Assembly: GCF_014636275.1 (NCBI RefSeq)
Contig: NZ_BMEB01000001.1
Coordinates: forward strand, 434,001 to 498,000
Direction of reading: 5' to 3'
From: Cellulomonas carbonis
Lineage (GTDB): Bacteria > Actinomycetota > Actinomycetes > Actinomycetales > Cellulomonadaceae
Length of the DNA stretch: 64,000 nt
Position numbers and translations under genes: made by a program. Within the stretch, counting starts at the first letter, position 1. The number at the start of each line of letters is the position of its first letter. This document shows positions 46,521-58,521 of the stretch, piece after piece. A model generated the notes under the pieces. It was not told the origin of the DNA. It did no database searches and saw nothing but the letters and a program-made list of their open reading frames with translations.

Positions 46521-47135
46521 TCAGCCGCCGGACGGGCCGCCGTGGCCGAGCGCCGCGAGCGCCATGCTCTCCAGCAGGGGCCGGACGGCCGCGGCCGGGA
46601 CGCCCGCCGCGCTGTGCGGCGTGGAGTTGAGCAGGCCGAAGGTCGCGTGCGCGCGGACCCGCAGGCGCGCCGGGTCGGCGTCGGGCGTCAGCCGCGCCAG
46701 GACACCCACCCACAGCTCGACGTACGCGCGTTGGAGCGCCCGGACGGTGCGCCGCTCGTCGTCGGCGAGCGACTCGAGGTCGCGGTCCTGCACGCGGATG
46801 ACGTCGGGCCGGCCGAGCGCGAAGTCGACGTGGAAGCGCACGAGCGAGCGCAGCGCGTCCTGGTCGCCGTCAGCGTCCGCGACGACGGCGAGCCCTCCCT
46901 CGTGCAGCCGCGCGCTCGCCTCGACGAGCAGCGCCGCGAGAACGGCCTGCTTGCTCGCGAAGTGCCGGTACACCGCGGGCCCGCTGACGCCGGCGGCGGC
47001 GCCGAGGTCCTCGATCGAGACGCCGTCGAAGCCGCGTAGAGCGAACAGCCGGGCCGCCGCCGCGAGCAGCGCGGTGCGGCGGTCGTCCTTCGCGCGGCTG
47101 CGCGCGGTCGGGCGCTCGCGGACGGCGTCGGGCAC
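46521..47135 (-). CDS. TetR-family regulator of the leucine operon
   Basis: A 204-residue repressor. The helix-turn-helix lies at about 23-70 (LFALRGFDGVSIEDLGAAAGVSGPAVYRHFASKQAV) and the C-terminal ligand-binding helices follow. GTG start with GGAGGAG eight bases upstream. It is divergent from the carboxylase operon with a 150-base gap containing a palindromic operator, so it probably represses itself and that operon, with an acyl-CoA as likely ligand (inference). Confidence 0.88.
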   Translation of the reverse strand: MPDAVRERPTARSRAKDDRRTALLAAAARLFALRGFDGVSIEDLGAAAGVSGPAVYRHFASKQAVLAALLVEASARLHEGGLAVVADADGDQDALRSLVRFHVDFALGRPDVIRVQDRDLESLADDERRTVRALQRAYVELWVGVLARLTPDADPARLRVRAHATFGLLNSTPHSAAGVPAAAVRPLLESMALAALGHGGPSGG

Positions 47136-47227
47136 GGGTGCGTCTCCTCCCCGGGCGACCTGTCGGTCGTCGTCGTGCGCGGGTGCGTCGCGTGGACACG
47201 GCGCTCGTCGCACACTAGCGTCCTTTC

Positions 47228-47245
47228 AGTTAGCAGTCGTTAACT
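47228..47245. promoter_or_regulatory. Candidate TetR operator
   Basis: AGTTAGCAGTCGTTAACT is an AT-rich imperfect palindrome in the divergent region between the TetR gene and the carboxylase operon, 41 bases before the GTG of the latter. It is the only such stretch there. Confidence 0.65.
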
Positions 47246-47285
47246 CAGATCGTGCTCGCACGACCGACCCCGGAAGGCGTCAACG

Positions 47286-48893
47286 GTGACCCTCCTGGCC
47301 ACGACGGCGGACCCTGCCGACCCGACCTACCGCAGCACCGCCGACGCCCAGCGCGCGCTCGTCGAGGACCTCCGCGCGCGCCTGCGCACCGCGGCGCTCG
47401 GCGGGCCCGAGGCGTCCCGTGCGCGGCACGTCGCGCGCGGCAAGCTCCTGCCGCGGGACCGCGTCGACGCGCTCCTGGACCCGGGCAGCCCGTTCCTCGA
47501 GCTCGCGCCGCTGGCCGCGACCGGCATGTACGACGACGAGGCGCCCGGGGCGGGCGTCGTCGCCGGCATCGGCCTCGTGCACGGCCGTCACGTCCTCGTC
47601 ATCGCGAACGACGCGACCGTCAAGGGCGGCACGTACTACCCGATGACGGTGAAGAAGCACCTGCGGGCCCAGGAGGTCGCGCTCGAGAACCGGCTGCCGT
47701 GCGTCTACCTCGTCGACTCCGGCGGGGCCTACCTGCCGATGCAGGACGAGGTCTTCCCCGACCGGGAGCACTTCGGCCGCATCTTCTACAACCAGGCCCG
47801 CATGTCGGCCGCGGGCGTCCCGCAGGTCGCGTGCGTCATGGGCTCGTGCACCGCGGGTGGGGCGTACGTGCCGGCCATGAGCGACGAGACGGTGATCGTG
47901 CGCGACCAGGGGACGATCTTCCTCGGCGGTCCCCCGCTCGTGCGAGCCGCGACGGGTGAGGTCGTCACGGCCGAGGAGCTCGGCGGCGGCGAGCTGCACA
48001 CGCGCACGTCGGGCGTCACCGACCACCTCGCCGACGACGACGTGGACGCGCTGCGCATCGTGCGCGACGTCGTCGCGACGCTCCCGCGTCCGTCCGCCCC
48101 GGTGTGGGACGTCGCCGAGCCGCGCGAGCCGGCCCTGCCCGCCGAGGACCTGTACGGCGTCGTCCCGGTCGACCTGCAGACCCCGTACGACGTGCGCGAG
48201 GTGATCCGGCGTGTCGTCGACGGCAGCGAGCTGCACGAGTTCAAGCGCGAGTACGGCCCGACGCTCGTCACGGCGTTCGCGCGCATCCACGGCCACCGCG
48301 TCGGCGTCGTCGCGAACAACGGCGTCCTCTTCTCCGAGTCCGCGCTCAAGGGAGCGCACTTCGTCGAGCTGTGCGACCAGCGCGGGATCCCGCTGGTGTT
48401 CCTGCAGAACATCTCGGGCTTCATGGTCGGCCGCGACTACGAGGCGGGCGGCATCGCCAAGCACGGCGCCAAGATGGTCACGGCCGTCGCGACGACGCGT
48501 GTGCCGAAGCTCACCGTGGTGATCGGGGGGTCGTTCGGTGCGGGCAACTACTCGATGTGCGGGCGTGCCTACTCCCCCCGCTTCCTGTGGATGTGGCCGC
48601 AGGCCCGGATCTCCGTGATGGGCGGCCCGCAGGCGGCGTCGGTCCTGGCCACGATCCGCCGCGAGCAGGCCGAGGGACGCGGTGAGGAGTGGACCGACGC
48701 CGACGAGGAGCGGTTCACCGCGCCGATCCGCGCGCAGTACGAGACGCAGGGCAGCCCCTACTGGTCCACCGCCCGGCTGTGGGACGACGGCGTGATCGAC
48801 CCGCTCGACACGCGCCGGGTCCTGGGCATGGCGCTCGACGTCTGCTCGCGCGTGCCCCTGCCCGAGCCCCGCCTCGGCCTGTTCCGGATGTGA
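47286..48893 (+). CDS. accD1: Acyl-CoA carboxylase beta subunit (methylcrotonyl-CoA type)
   Basis: Carboxyltransferase of a biotin-dependent acyl-CoA carboxylase. The 535-residue protein keeps the crotonase-like pair of domains: [95 protein letters not shown] and [25 protein letters not shown]. This [18 protein letters not shown] form marks methylcrotonyl-CoA carboxylases. GTG start with GGAAGG. Partner gene follows. Confidence 0.93.
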   Translation: MTLLATTADPADPTYRSTADAQRALVEDLRARLRTAALGGPEASRARHVARGKLLPRDRVDALLDPGSPFLELAPLAATGMYDDEAPGAGVVAGIGLVHGRHVLVIANDATVKGGTYYPMTVKKHLRAQEVALENRLPCVYLVDSGGAYLPMQDEVFPDREHFGRIFYNQARMSAAGVPQVACVMGSCTAGGAYVPAMSDETVIVRDQGTIFLGGPPLVRAATGEVVTAEELGGGELHTRTSGVTDHLADDDVDALRIVRDVVATLPRPSAPVWDVAEPREPALPAEDLYGVVPVDLQTPYDVREVIRRVVDGSELHEFKREYGPTLVTAFARIHGHRVGVVANNGVLFSESALKGAHFVELCDQRGIPLVFLQNISGFMVGRDYEAGGIAKHGAKMVTAVATTRVPKLTVVIGGSFGAGNYSMCGRAYSPRFLWMWPQARISVMGGPQAASVLATIRREQAEGRGEEWTDADEERFTAPIRAQYETQGSPYWSTARLWDDGVIDPLDTRRVLGMALDVCSRVPLPEPRLGLFRM

Positions 48894-48898
48894 GCGCG

Positions 48899-50901
<2,003 letters not shown>

Positions 50902-50905
<4 letters not shown>

Positions 50906-52077
50906 TCGACCAGCTCACCGACGAGCAGCGCCGACTCCGCGACCAGGTGAGGGAGTTCGCCGACGAGGTCGTCGCCCCCGCGGCCTACGAGTACGACACG
51001 CGACGCGAGCTGCCCTACGACATCATCGCGACGATGGGCGAGATGGGCCTCTTCGGCCTGCCCTTCCCCGAGGAGTACGGCGGTCAGGGCAAGGACTACG
51101 TGTCGCTGTGCCTCGCCGTCGAGCAGCTCGCGCGGGCGGACCAGTCCATCGCCGTGACGCTCGAGGCGGGCGTCGGGCTCGGCGCCATGCCGATCTTCCG
51201 ACGCGGGACCGAGGCGCAGAAGAAGGAGTGGCTGCCCGCGCTCGCACGCGGCGAGGCGCTCGCCGGGTTCGCGCTCACCGAGGCCGGTGCCGGCTCGGAC
51301 GCGGGCAGCACCCGGACGACCGCGCGCCTCGAGGACGGCGAGTGGGTCGTCGACGGGTCCAAGCAGTTCATCACCAACTCCGGGTCGGCGATCACGAGCC
51401 TCGTCACGGTCACCGCCGTCACGGGTGAGAGCCGCCGCCCCGACGGCACCGTGAAGAAGGAGCTCAGCGCGATCATCGTGCCGTCGGGCACCCCGGGCTT
51501 CACCGTCGGCCCCAGCTACGACAAGGTCGGCTGGCACACCTCGGACACGCACCCGCTCGAGTTCGACGGCGTGCGGGTGCCCGAGGAGAACCTGCTCGGC
51601 GAGCGCGGCCGCGGCTACGCGGACTTCCTCACCTACCTCGACGAGGGCCGCGTCGCGTTCGCGGCCCTGTGCACCGGCGCGGCGCAGGGCTGCCTCGAGG
51701 AGGCGATGCGGTGGGCGCACGGACGTCACGTCTTCGGCCGGCCGATCGGGACCAACCAGCACATCGGCTTCACCCTCGCCCGGATGCAGGCCCGGGTGCA
51801 CGCCGCCCGGCTCGCGACCTACGAGGCCGCCCACAAGATCGTCGCGGGAGTGCCGTTCAAGATGGACGCGAGCATCGCGAAGCTCGTCTCGAGCGAGGCC
51901 GCGATGGCCAACGCGCGCGACGCGTCGCAGATCTTCGGCGGGTACGGCTTCCTCAACGAGAACCCCGTGGCCCGGCACTACCGCGACGCGAAGGTGCTCG
52001 AGGTCGGCGAGGGCACGACCGAGGTCCAGCTGATGATCATCGCCCGTGAGCTGGGCTTCGCGGAGGGGGTCGCGTGA
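50902..52077 (+). CDS. Acyl-CoA dehydrogenase, isovaleryl-CoA type by context
   Basis: FAD enzyme forming the alpha-beta double bond of an acyl-CoA. The 391-residue protein has FALTEAGAGSDAGSTRTTA and WVVDGSKQFITNSG for FAD and substrate binding and a C-terminal RDAKVLEVGEGTTEVQ. E370 in GEGTTE occupies the usual short/medium-chain catalytic position; known isovaleryl-CoA dehydrogenases have alanine there, so the substrate call rests on context (carboxylase, MaoC, lyase neighbours). Confidence 0.87.
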
Positions 52078-52544
52078 AGGACGTCGAGCAGCGGGGGCTC
52101 TGGTACGAGGAGCTCGAGCCCGGGACGCGGTACCTCCACCGCCCCGGGCGCACCCTCACCGAGGCGGACAACGTCCTGTTCACGACGCTGACGATGAACA
52201 CCCAGGCCCTGCACCTCGACGCGGCCTGGGCGGCGGACCAGTCGTGGGGCCAGCGCCTCGTCAACTCGATGCTCACGCTCGCGACGATGGTCGGGCAGTC
52301 CGTCGGCCAGCTCACGCAGGGCACGATCGTCGCGAACCTCGGCTTCGGCGAGGTGGCCTTCCCGCACCCGCTGTTCCACGGCGACACCCTGTACTCCGAG
52401 ACCGTCGTGGCGGCGAAGCGTCTCTCCGCGTCGCGTCCCGGCGAGGGCGTCGTCTCGCTCGAGCACACCGGGCGCAACCAGGACGGCACGGTCGTGGCGA
52501 CCGCGACCCGGACGGTCCTCGTGCGCTGCCGGGACGCGCCGTGA
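52074..52544 (+). CDS. MaoC-like hot-dog hydratase
   Basis: Predicted hydration of an enoyl-CoA. The 156-residue hot-dog protein has the LTMNTQALHLD segment where R-specific hydratases usually carry GDxNPxH. The catalytic Asp is replaced, while N and H remain; the same form occurs in the mycobacterial leucine-operon protein Rv2499c as I recall. GTG start overlaps the previous gene (GTGA). Probably hydrates methylglutaconyl-CoA between the carboxylase and the lyase. Confidence 0.85.
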   Translation: MKDVEQRGLWYEELEPGTRYLHRPGRTLTEADNVLFTTLTMNTQALHLDAAWAADQSWGQRLVNSMLTLATMVGQSVGQLTQGTIVANLGFGEVAFPHPLFHGDTLYSETVVAAKRLSASRPGEGVVSLEHTGRNQDGTVVATATRTVLVRCRDAP

Positions 52545-53404
52545 CCGAGCCCGGGGCGCCGCCGGGCCCCGCCGTGCCCGGTCCGGCGCTGCCCGGTCCG
52601 GCGCTGCTCTTCTGCCCGGGCGACCGGCCGGACCGCTTCGCCAAGGCCGCGGACCGGTCCGACACCGTCGTCCTCGACCTCGAGGACGCGGTCGCACCCG
52701 ACAGCAAGGCTGCGGCCCGCGAGGCCGTCGCCGCGAGCGGGCTCGACCCAGGCCGGACCGTGGTCCGGGTCAACGCGACCGAGCCGGACCGTGCGCTGGA
52801 CCTCGCCGCGCTCGCCGCGACGTCGTACCGCACCGTCATGGTGCCCAAGTGCTCGGGACCGCGGGACGTCGCGGCGGTGCTCGAGGTGCTGCCCGACGCG
52901 CGGGTCTGCGCGCTGGTGGAGACCGCGGCAGGCGTGCTCGCCGCGTCGTCGGTCGCCGCCGCCGACGGCGTCGTGGCCCTCATGTGGGGCGCCGAGGACC
53001 TCGTGGCGTCCCTCGGCGGGACCTCGAGCAGGACGCCCGACGGGCGGTACCGCGACGTCGCGCGCCACGCGCGCTCGGTTGTCCTCCTCGCGGCCCGGGC
53101 GCACGGGCGCGCGGCGGTGGACGCGGTCCACCTCGACGTCGACGACGTCGACGGGCTCGAGGCCGAGGTGCGGGACGCCGTCGCGTCCGGGTTCACCGCG
53201 ACCGCGTGCATCCACCCGTCCCAGGTCGCCGTCGTCCGGCGCGCCTACCGTCCCGACGACGCCGAGGTGGTGTGGGCCCGCGACGTGCTCGAGGCGGCGC
53301 GCTCGCACGGCGCGGAGCACGGCGGCGTGTTCCGCCACGACGGCCGGATGGTCGACGGGCCGGTGCTCCGCCACGCGGAGGAGGTCCTCCGGCGGGCTCG
53401 CTGA
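52541..53404 (+). CDS. CitE-like CoA ester lyase, probable (R)-HMG-CoA lyase
   Basis: HpcH/HpaI-CitE TIM-barrel lyase, 287 residues. Metal and CoA sites visible: LLFCPGDRPDRFAKAAD, VLDLEDAVAP (E/D ligands), RVNA and CALVETAAGVLAA, WGAEDL and a C-terminal HPSQVAVV. The mycobacterial counterpart in the same operon (Rv2498c) is an (R)-3-hydroxy-3-methylglutaryl-CoA lyase finishing leucine breakdown. GTG start overlaps MaoC (GTGA). The stop lies in a small hairpin. Confidence 0.88.
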   Translation: MTEPGAPPGPAVPGPALPGPALLFCPGDRPDRFAKAADRSDTVVLDLEDAVAPDSKAAAREAVAASGLDPGRTVVRVNATEPDRALDLAALAATSYRTVMVPKCSGPRDVAAVLEVLPDARVCALVETAAGVLAASSVAAADGVVALMWGAEDLVASLGGTSSRTPDGRYRDVARHARSVVLLAARAHGRAAVDAVHLDVDDVDGLEAEVRDAVASGFTATACIHPSQVAVVRRAYRPDDAEVVWARDVLEAARSHGAEHGGVFRHDGRMVDGPVLRHAEEVLRRAR

Positions 53405-53417
53405 CGGGCCGTCAGCG
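53399..53417 (+). terminator. Hairpin carrying the lyase stop codon
   Basis: CGCTGACG-GGC-CGTCAGCG, an 8-base stem with a 3-base loop. The TGA of the lyase gene (53402-53404) is in its first arm. Same core sequence as the palindromes at 23861 and 28912. Confidence 0.45.
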
Positions 53418-53489
53418 TGCGGCGGGGGCAGCGCGGCGGGAGCGGCGACGGCCCGACGGCGGGCCCGCGGGGTGCACGCATGGACGCGG

Positions 53490-54401
53490 TCAGCGCACGA
53501 GGCGCAGGACGAGCGCGGCCGACGCTGCGTCCGGGTCGTCGTCGTCGACCGTCGCGAGCAGCGTGAGGGACGCCCGCGTGACCGCGACCGGCGCGAGACC
53601 CTCGACCTTCGGCACGTGGCCGCGCACGTGCGGCAGCGGCGCGCTCGCCACGACCCGGTCATCCTCGAGCACCACGAGCGCGGCCCCCACGACTGGCCCG
53701 TCGTGCCGCGGGTCGTCGGTGTCCTCGGCCGCGACGCTCACCACGACCTGGTCGCCGACGCGGACGGCGTCCGTCACGGCGAGCCCCACCCCGTCGACCT
53801 CGCCGAGGTCGTAGCGCCGCGGCGAGCCGAGCCCGACCCCGGCCGGGTCCGTCCGCCCCAGCACGGCCGCGGCGAGGCCTCGCGCGTCGACGTCGACGCT
53901 GCGGGTCGGGTCGCCCGCCCCGGGCACCCCGCGGTGGAACCAGCGCACGACGTCGCCGACACGGCACGCGCCCTCGAGGTTGAGGAGCTCCCGGTCGAGC
54001 CGCAGCAGGTCGGCCACACGGTCGTAGAGCGTCGCGAGCTCGGCCACGACCGCACGCCCCGACGCGTCGACGACGGCGCCCCGCGTGCGCGCGTCCGACG
54101 AGCCGGACCCGAGGAGCAGCACGCCGTCACGCCCGTCGACCTCGCAGCCGAGTGCCGCCTCGAGGTCCGGCTTCAGCCGCTTGGTGCCGAGCGACTCCTC
54201 GAAGGTGTCGAGCCCGTGGACCGGGGGCAGGACGCGGACGCGTTCGACCGCGTGCGGCAGGACCCAGGCCGCGAACGTGGCGTCGTCCTGCGCGACGAGC
54301 CAGCCGTCCCCCAGGCGCGCGACCGCCGACGCCGCCCGGACCGGGACGCCGTCCGTGAAACGCAGGCCGCGCTCCTCGAGCACCTCGACGCGCACACGCA
54401 C
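53490..54401 (-). CDS. Uncharacterised beta-rich protein, possibly DUF6929
   Basis: A 303-residue soluble protein without signal peptide. Repeating strands with GW, DGV and DD turns suggest a beta-propeller or similar fold. SVARLGDGWLVAQDDATFAAWVL, ESLGTKRLKPDLEAA and GVLLLGSGSSDARTRGAVV recall proteins I know as DUF6929 (from memory). Convergent with the leucine operon. GTG start. Confidence 0.7.
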   Translation of the reverse strand: MRVRVEVLEERGLRFTDGVPVRAASAVARLGDGWLVAQDDATFAAWVLPHAVERVRVLPPVHGLDTFEESLGTKRLKPDLEAALGCEVDGRDGVLLLGSGSSDARTRGAVVDASGRAVVAELATLYDRVADLLRLDRELLNLEGACRVGDVVRWFHRGVPGAGDPTRSVDVDARGLAAAVLGRTDPAGVGLGSPRRYDLGEVDGVGLAVTDAVRVGDQVVVSVAAEDTDDPRHDGPVVGAALVVLEDDRVVASAPLPHVRGHVPKVEGLAPVAVTRASLTLLATVDDDDPDAASAALVLRLVR

Positions 54402-54459
54402 CTCCGTCCGCCGACGCCGTCACGGTAGACCGGACGCCGCGCGGGCACCCGCCCAGCGC

Positions 54460-54864
54460 TCAGGCGGTCACGGCCGGGGTGCGCCACAGCGCGGCGGCGG
54501 CCGCCAGCGCCAGCACGCCCCCGCCCGCCGTCATGACGAGCCCCGGCCCGGGCGCCCAGCCGGCGGTGCCGACGAGGCCGAGGACGTGGACGACCTGCCA
54601 CAGCGGGAGGCCGACGCCCACGGCGCCCACGACCGCGCCGTGGACCGCGGCGACCCGGCGGTGCGGCACGAGTCCACCGGCGAGGGCGAGCACCCCGGCG
54701 TAGAGCGTCCACACCCCCGGCCCGCGCATCCCCGCCACGGGCCCGGCGGCGGTCATGAGCCACGGGAGAAGCGCACCCACCACGAGCATCGCCGCCGCGC
54801 CGAGGAGCCGCGCCTGCCCCGCGGGTCGGCGGCGACCGGCCGGCCTCGGCGTCCTCGGCGTCAT
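54460..54864 (-). CDS. Small four-helix membrane protein
   Basis: A 134-residue protein with four hydrophobic segments and a basic N-terminus (MTPRTPRPAGRRRPAGQ). I do not recognise the family. The ATG is likely, though its ribosome-binding site is weak; a GTG or ATG further upstream is possible. Confidence 0.6.
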   Translation of the reverse strand: MTPRTPRPAGRRRPAGQARLLGAAAMLVVGALLPWLMTAAGPVAGMRGPGVWTLYAGVLALAGGLVPHRRVAAVHGAVVGAVGVGLPLWQVVHVLGLVGTAGWAPGPGLVMTAGGGVLALAAAAALWRTPAVTA

Positions 54865-54955
54865 GGGGGGTGACTCTAGGCACGTCGACCGCCACGCGAC
54901 CAGGGCACGAGCGGGCCGGCTCAACGACCCGAGCCGATTTGTTCACCGCCTGGAC

Positions 54956-54971
54956 TGTGATCTTGACCACA
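54956..54971 (+). promoter_or_regulatory. CRP/GlxR-like operator before the symporter genes
   Basis: TGTGATCTTGACCACA is close to the consensus TGTGA-N6-TCACA (one mismatch in the right half). It lies 79 bases upstream of the small symporter subunit. Corynebacterial and mycobacterial CRP-type factors are known to control acetate use. Confidence 0.6.
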
Positions 54972-55049
54972 TCCGGCCCGGCTGCTTGCATGTCCGCTTC
55001 GGCCCTCCGCGACGGGGCGGAGAGCCACCGACCCCCGGGGGAGGGGTGG

Positions 55050-55324
<275 letters not shown>

Positions 55325-55328
<4 letters not shown>

Positions 55329-57121
55329 GCCCGGTGCAGCTGTGGACCCTCGTCTTCGTCGGCGTGACGTTCTCGCTCTACATCTGGATCGCGTACCGGA
55401 GCCGCGTCAGCACGACGTCCGGCTTCTACGTGGCCGGCGGCGGCATCCCCGCGCCCGCGAACGGCGCCGCGATCGCCGCGGACTGGATGAGCGCGGCGTC
55501 GTTCATCTCGATGGCGGGCCTGATCGCGTTCGGGCAGAACGGGTACGCCGGGTCGGTCTACCTCATGGGCTGGACCGGCGGGTACGTGCTGCTCGCGCTC
55601 CTGCTCGCGCCCTACCTGCGCAAGTTCGGCAAGTACACCGTGCCGGACTTCGTGGGCGACCGGTACTCCGAGACGGCGCGGCTCGTCGCGGTCGTGTGCG
55701 CGATCACGGTGTCGTTCGTCTACGTCGCCGGCCAGATGTCCGGCGTCGGCGTCGTCTTCCAGCGCTTCCTCGGCGTCGGCACCACGACGGGCGTCCTGAT
55801 CGGCATGGTCATCGTGTTCTTCTACGCGGTGCTCGGCGGGATGAAGGGCATCACCTGGACGCAGGTCGCGCAGTACAGCGTGCTGATCGTCGCGTACCTC
55901 ATCCCGGCGGTCGCGATCTCGCTCCAGCTCACCGGGATCCCGGTGCCGCAGGTCAGCTTCGGCCAGATCCTCGCCGAGCTGAACGGGCTCCAGGAGGACC
56001 TCGGCATCGCGGCCTACACCGAGGCGTTCACGCAGACGAACATGCTCAACATGGTGCTCATCACGGGCGCGCTCATGTTCGGCACCGCGGGTCTCCCCCA
56101 CGTCATCGTGCGGTTCTACACCGCACGCAACGTGCGCGCGGCGCGCTACTCGGCGCTCTGGGCGCTGTTCTTCATCTCCCTGCTGTACACGACGGCGCCC
56201 GCGATCGGCGCGTTCTCCAAGCTCAACGTGCTTCAGCAGCTCTCGGGCACTCCCGTCGCCGACGTCCCGTCCTGGTACACGTCGTGGAGCGAGGTCGGCC
56301 TCATCGCGCACGACGACGCGAACGGCGACGGCGTCATCGACATCGGCGCGGCGGGGAGCAGCGAGCTCGTCATCAACAACGACATCGTCGTCCTCGCGAC
56401 GCCCGAGATCGCGGGCCTGCCCGCGCCGATCGTCGGCCTCGTCGCGGCGGGCGGACTCGCCGCCGCGCTGTCGACCGCGTCGGGCCTCCTGCTGGTCATC
56501 TCGTCATCGGTCGCGAACGACGTGTACTTCAAGCGCATCAACCCGCGTGCCACCGAGGCGCGGCAGCTCGGCGTCGGCCGGATCGCGATGGCCGGTGCGA
56601 TCGTGCTGGCCGGCTACCTGGGCATCAACCCGCCGGGCTTCGTCGCGCAGGTCGTGGCGCTCGCCTTCGGGCTCGCCGCGGCGAGCTTCTTCCCCGTGCT
56701 CGTGCTCGGCATCTTCTGGAAGCGCTGCACCGCGGCGGGCGCGACGGCGGGCATGCTCGCGGGCCTCGTCACGACGCTCGCGTACCAGCTGTGGACCATC
56801 GACATCTACGGCAACAGCGCGGGCATCCTCGGGATCGCCGAGACGGGCTTCGGGACCGTCGGCATGATCATCAACTTCGTCGTGACGATCCTCGTCTCGC
56901 AGGTGACCGAGAAGCCGACGCCGCTTATGCAGCAGCTCGTCGAGGACGTCCGCTACCCCGGGCGCACGCAGCTGGTCGCGGCGCACGCGTCGGGCGAGAT
57001 CGAGGACGACGCGCTGCACGGCGAGCACCACCCGCACCACCGGCACGCCGACCACCACGGCGGCGGCGAGCCGGACCGCGCGGCGCCCGGCGAGCCGCGC
57101 CGCGCCGCCCGGGAGGAGTGA
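55325..57121 (+). CDS. Sodium/solute symporter, VC_2705 subfamily (acetate type)
   Basis: A 598-residue carrier with about 13 membrane helices, probably importing acetate or another small carboxylate with sodium. Family core: ADWMSAASFISMAGLIAFGQNGYAGS and YVAGQMSGVGVVFQRFLG. An external loop has an EF-hand-like DANGDGVIDI segment (about residues 331-340) lacking the usual final acidic residue. The C-terminus carries a His-rich tail (HGEHHPHHRHADHHGG). GTG start overlaps the small subunit. Confidence 0.92.
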
Positions 57122-57124
57122 CGG

Positions 57125-57168
57125 GCGTCGCGGGGCGGGCACCTCGAGCAGGGCCCGCCCCGCGACGC
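57125..57168 (+). terminator. Symporter operon terminator
   Basis: GCGTCGCGGGGCGGGC and its exact complement form a 16-base stem with a 12-base loop, four bases after the stop. Confidence 0.85.
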
Positions 57169-57367
57169 AGTCGGCGTCGGGCCCCGCGGCCCGTCCGTGC
57201 CTGGAGGCGGTCGATCATCTCCGACGCCCAAGGGTCCGGGAGCGGCTGGAGCGGTGCGTCGTCCGTCATGGCCCCAGCGTGCGACACGGCTGTGCGCGCC
57301 CGGCGACCCGTGACGCCCGGCCCCTCCCCCGTTCAGCATGCTGAGGAACGGCACGGGACGTACCGTC

Positions 57368-57844
57368 ATGACCATGAACCAGCCGGCCGAGCTCCAGTCG
57401 TCCTCGATCGAGGAGGATGCCGGCCTGCCGACGGCGCGCCCGCCCGAGCGCTACGCGCTCGTGCGACGCTGGGTCCTCGACTCGTCCGCCGAGCTGCGCG
57501 ACTTCCGCGCGGGCCTCCGGCACGAGATCAACGAGCGTGCGCGCGAGGACGCCGAGCGCCCCCTGATGCCCGTCGCCGAACGCATGGTGCTCGTCGCGTC
57601 GGAGCTCGCGACGAACGCCATCGAGCACGGCCGGCCGCCCACCACGGTCGAGCTGCGCCAGGACGGCCACGACTTCCTGCTCGCCGTCACCGACAACGAC
57701 ACCTCGACCGAGCCACGGGTCGCGGGGACGCGCGCGCCCGGCGCCGGCGGGTTCGGGCTCCAGGTGGCGCGCCGGCTCGCCGTGGACGTGGGGTGGTACC
57801 GGACCGCGGCCGAGAAGGTGGTCTGGGCCGAGTTCGGCGGCTGA
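57368..57844 (+). CDS. HATPase-domain protein, RsbW/anti-sigma kinase-like
   Basis: A 158-residue ATP-binding protein of the histidine-kinase-like ATPase group. The N box (LVASELATNAIEHG), G1-like DND and G2-like GGFGLQVARRLA are present. Such small proteins often phosphorylate anti-anti-sigma factors, but no partner gene is adjacent, so the target is unknown. ATG start; a 10-codon upstream extension exists. Confidence 0.82.
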   Translation: MTMNQPAELQSSSIEEDAGLPTARPPERYALVRRWVLDSSAELRDFRAGLRHEINERAREDAERPLMPVAERMVLVASELATNAIEHGRPPTTVELRQDGHDFLLAVTDNDTSTEPRVAGTRAPGAGGFGLQVARRLAVDVGWYRTAAEKVVWAEFGG

Positions 57845-57863
57845 GCCCGGCGGCCCCTCGCCG

Positions 57864-58511
57864 TCAGGGGTCCAGGAGCGACGCGCGCCGCCGTCCGTGC
57901 ACGGCGGCCGAGAGGATCGCCTCGATCGCGAACGCCGAAGCGTGGGGCAGGTCGACGCGCCCGGGCTCGAGGAGCCACTGCACCTGGAGGCCGTCCATCA
58001 CGGCGAGGACCGCGGCCGCGGCGGCGTCGACGTCCCGGTCCGGCGGCGGGTCGTCGTCCGCGCACACCTCGCGCAGCGCGTCCGCGACCAGGCCACGCAG
58101 GGTCGTGTAGCGCTCGCGGAAGTAGTCCTTCCCGGGGTGGCCGTCGGTGACGGCCTCGGCCGACAGCACGGTGTAGGTCTGCACGAGGCCGGGTCGACCG
58201 GCGTTGCGTCGCGCGGTCGCGACGAGGTGCCGGAAGAGCTCGAGGCCACCCGGCACGTGCGCGTCCTCCAGCTGCTCGACGTCCGTGCGGTCGCGGAACG
58301 CGAGGACCTCCAGCAGGAGCTGGTCCTTCGACCCGAAGTGGTGGAGCACCCCGGTGTGGGTGATGCCCACCTGGTCCGCGATCTCGGCGAGGGACCCGTT
58401 CTTGTAACCACGGTTGCCGAACGTCGCCGTCGCCGCGCGCAGGATCTCCTCACGCTTGCGCACCGTCGTCTCGCGCGGTCGCTGCGGGCGCCGGACCGCA
58501 CGTCGTTCCAT
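57864..58511 (-). CDS. TetR-family transcriptional regulator
   Basis: A 215-residue regulator. Helix-turn-helix about residues 20-66: REEILRAATATFGNRGYKNGSLAEIADQVGITHTGVLHHFGSKDQLL. ATG start after a spacer with CAACTAGTCTGG. It is downstream of the SRPBCC gene with ten bases between and probably co-transcribed. Ligand unknown. Confidence 0.87.
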   Translation of the reverse strand: MERRAVRRPQRPRETTVRKREEILRAATATFGNRGYKNGSLAEIADQVGITHTGVLHHFGSKDQLLLEVLAFRDRTDVEQLEDAHVPGGLELFRHLVATARRNAGRPGLVQTYTVLSAEAVTDGHPGKDYFRERYTTLRGLVADALREVCADDDPPPDRDVDAAAAAVLAVMDGLQVQWLLEPGRVDLPHASAFAIEAILSAAVHGRRRASLLDP

Positions 58512-58521
58512 GAGCACCAGA

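Noticed and set aside
57175-57287. Short minus-strand frame with MTDDAPLQPLPDPWASEMIDRLQ
   Set aside because: The start looks protein-like, but the frame then runs through the symporter terminator and into the symporter C-terminus with no stop, so it is not supported as a gene; an eroded fragment remains possible.
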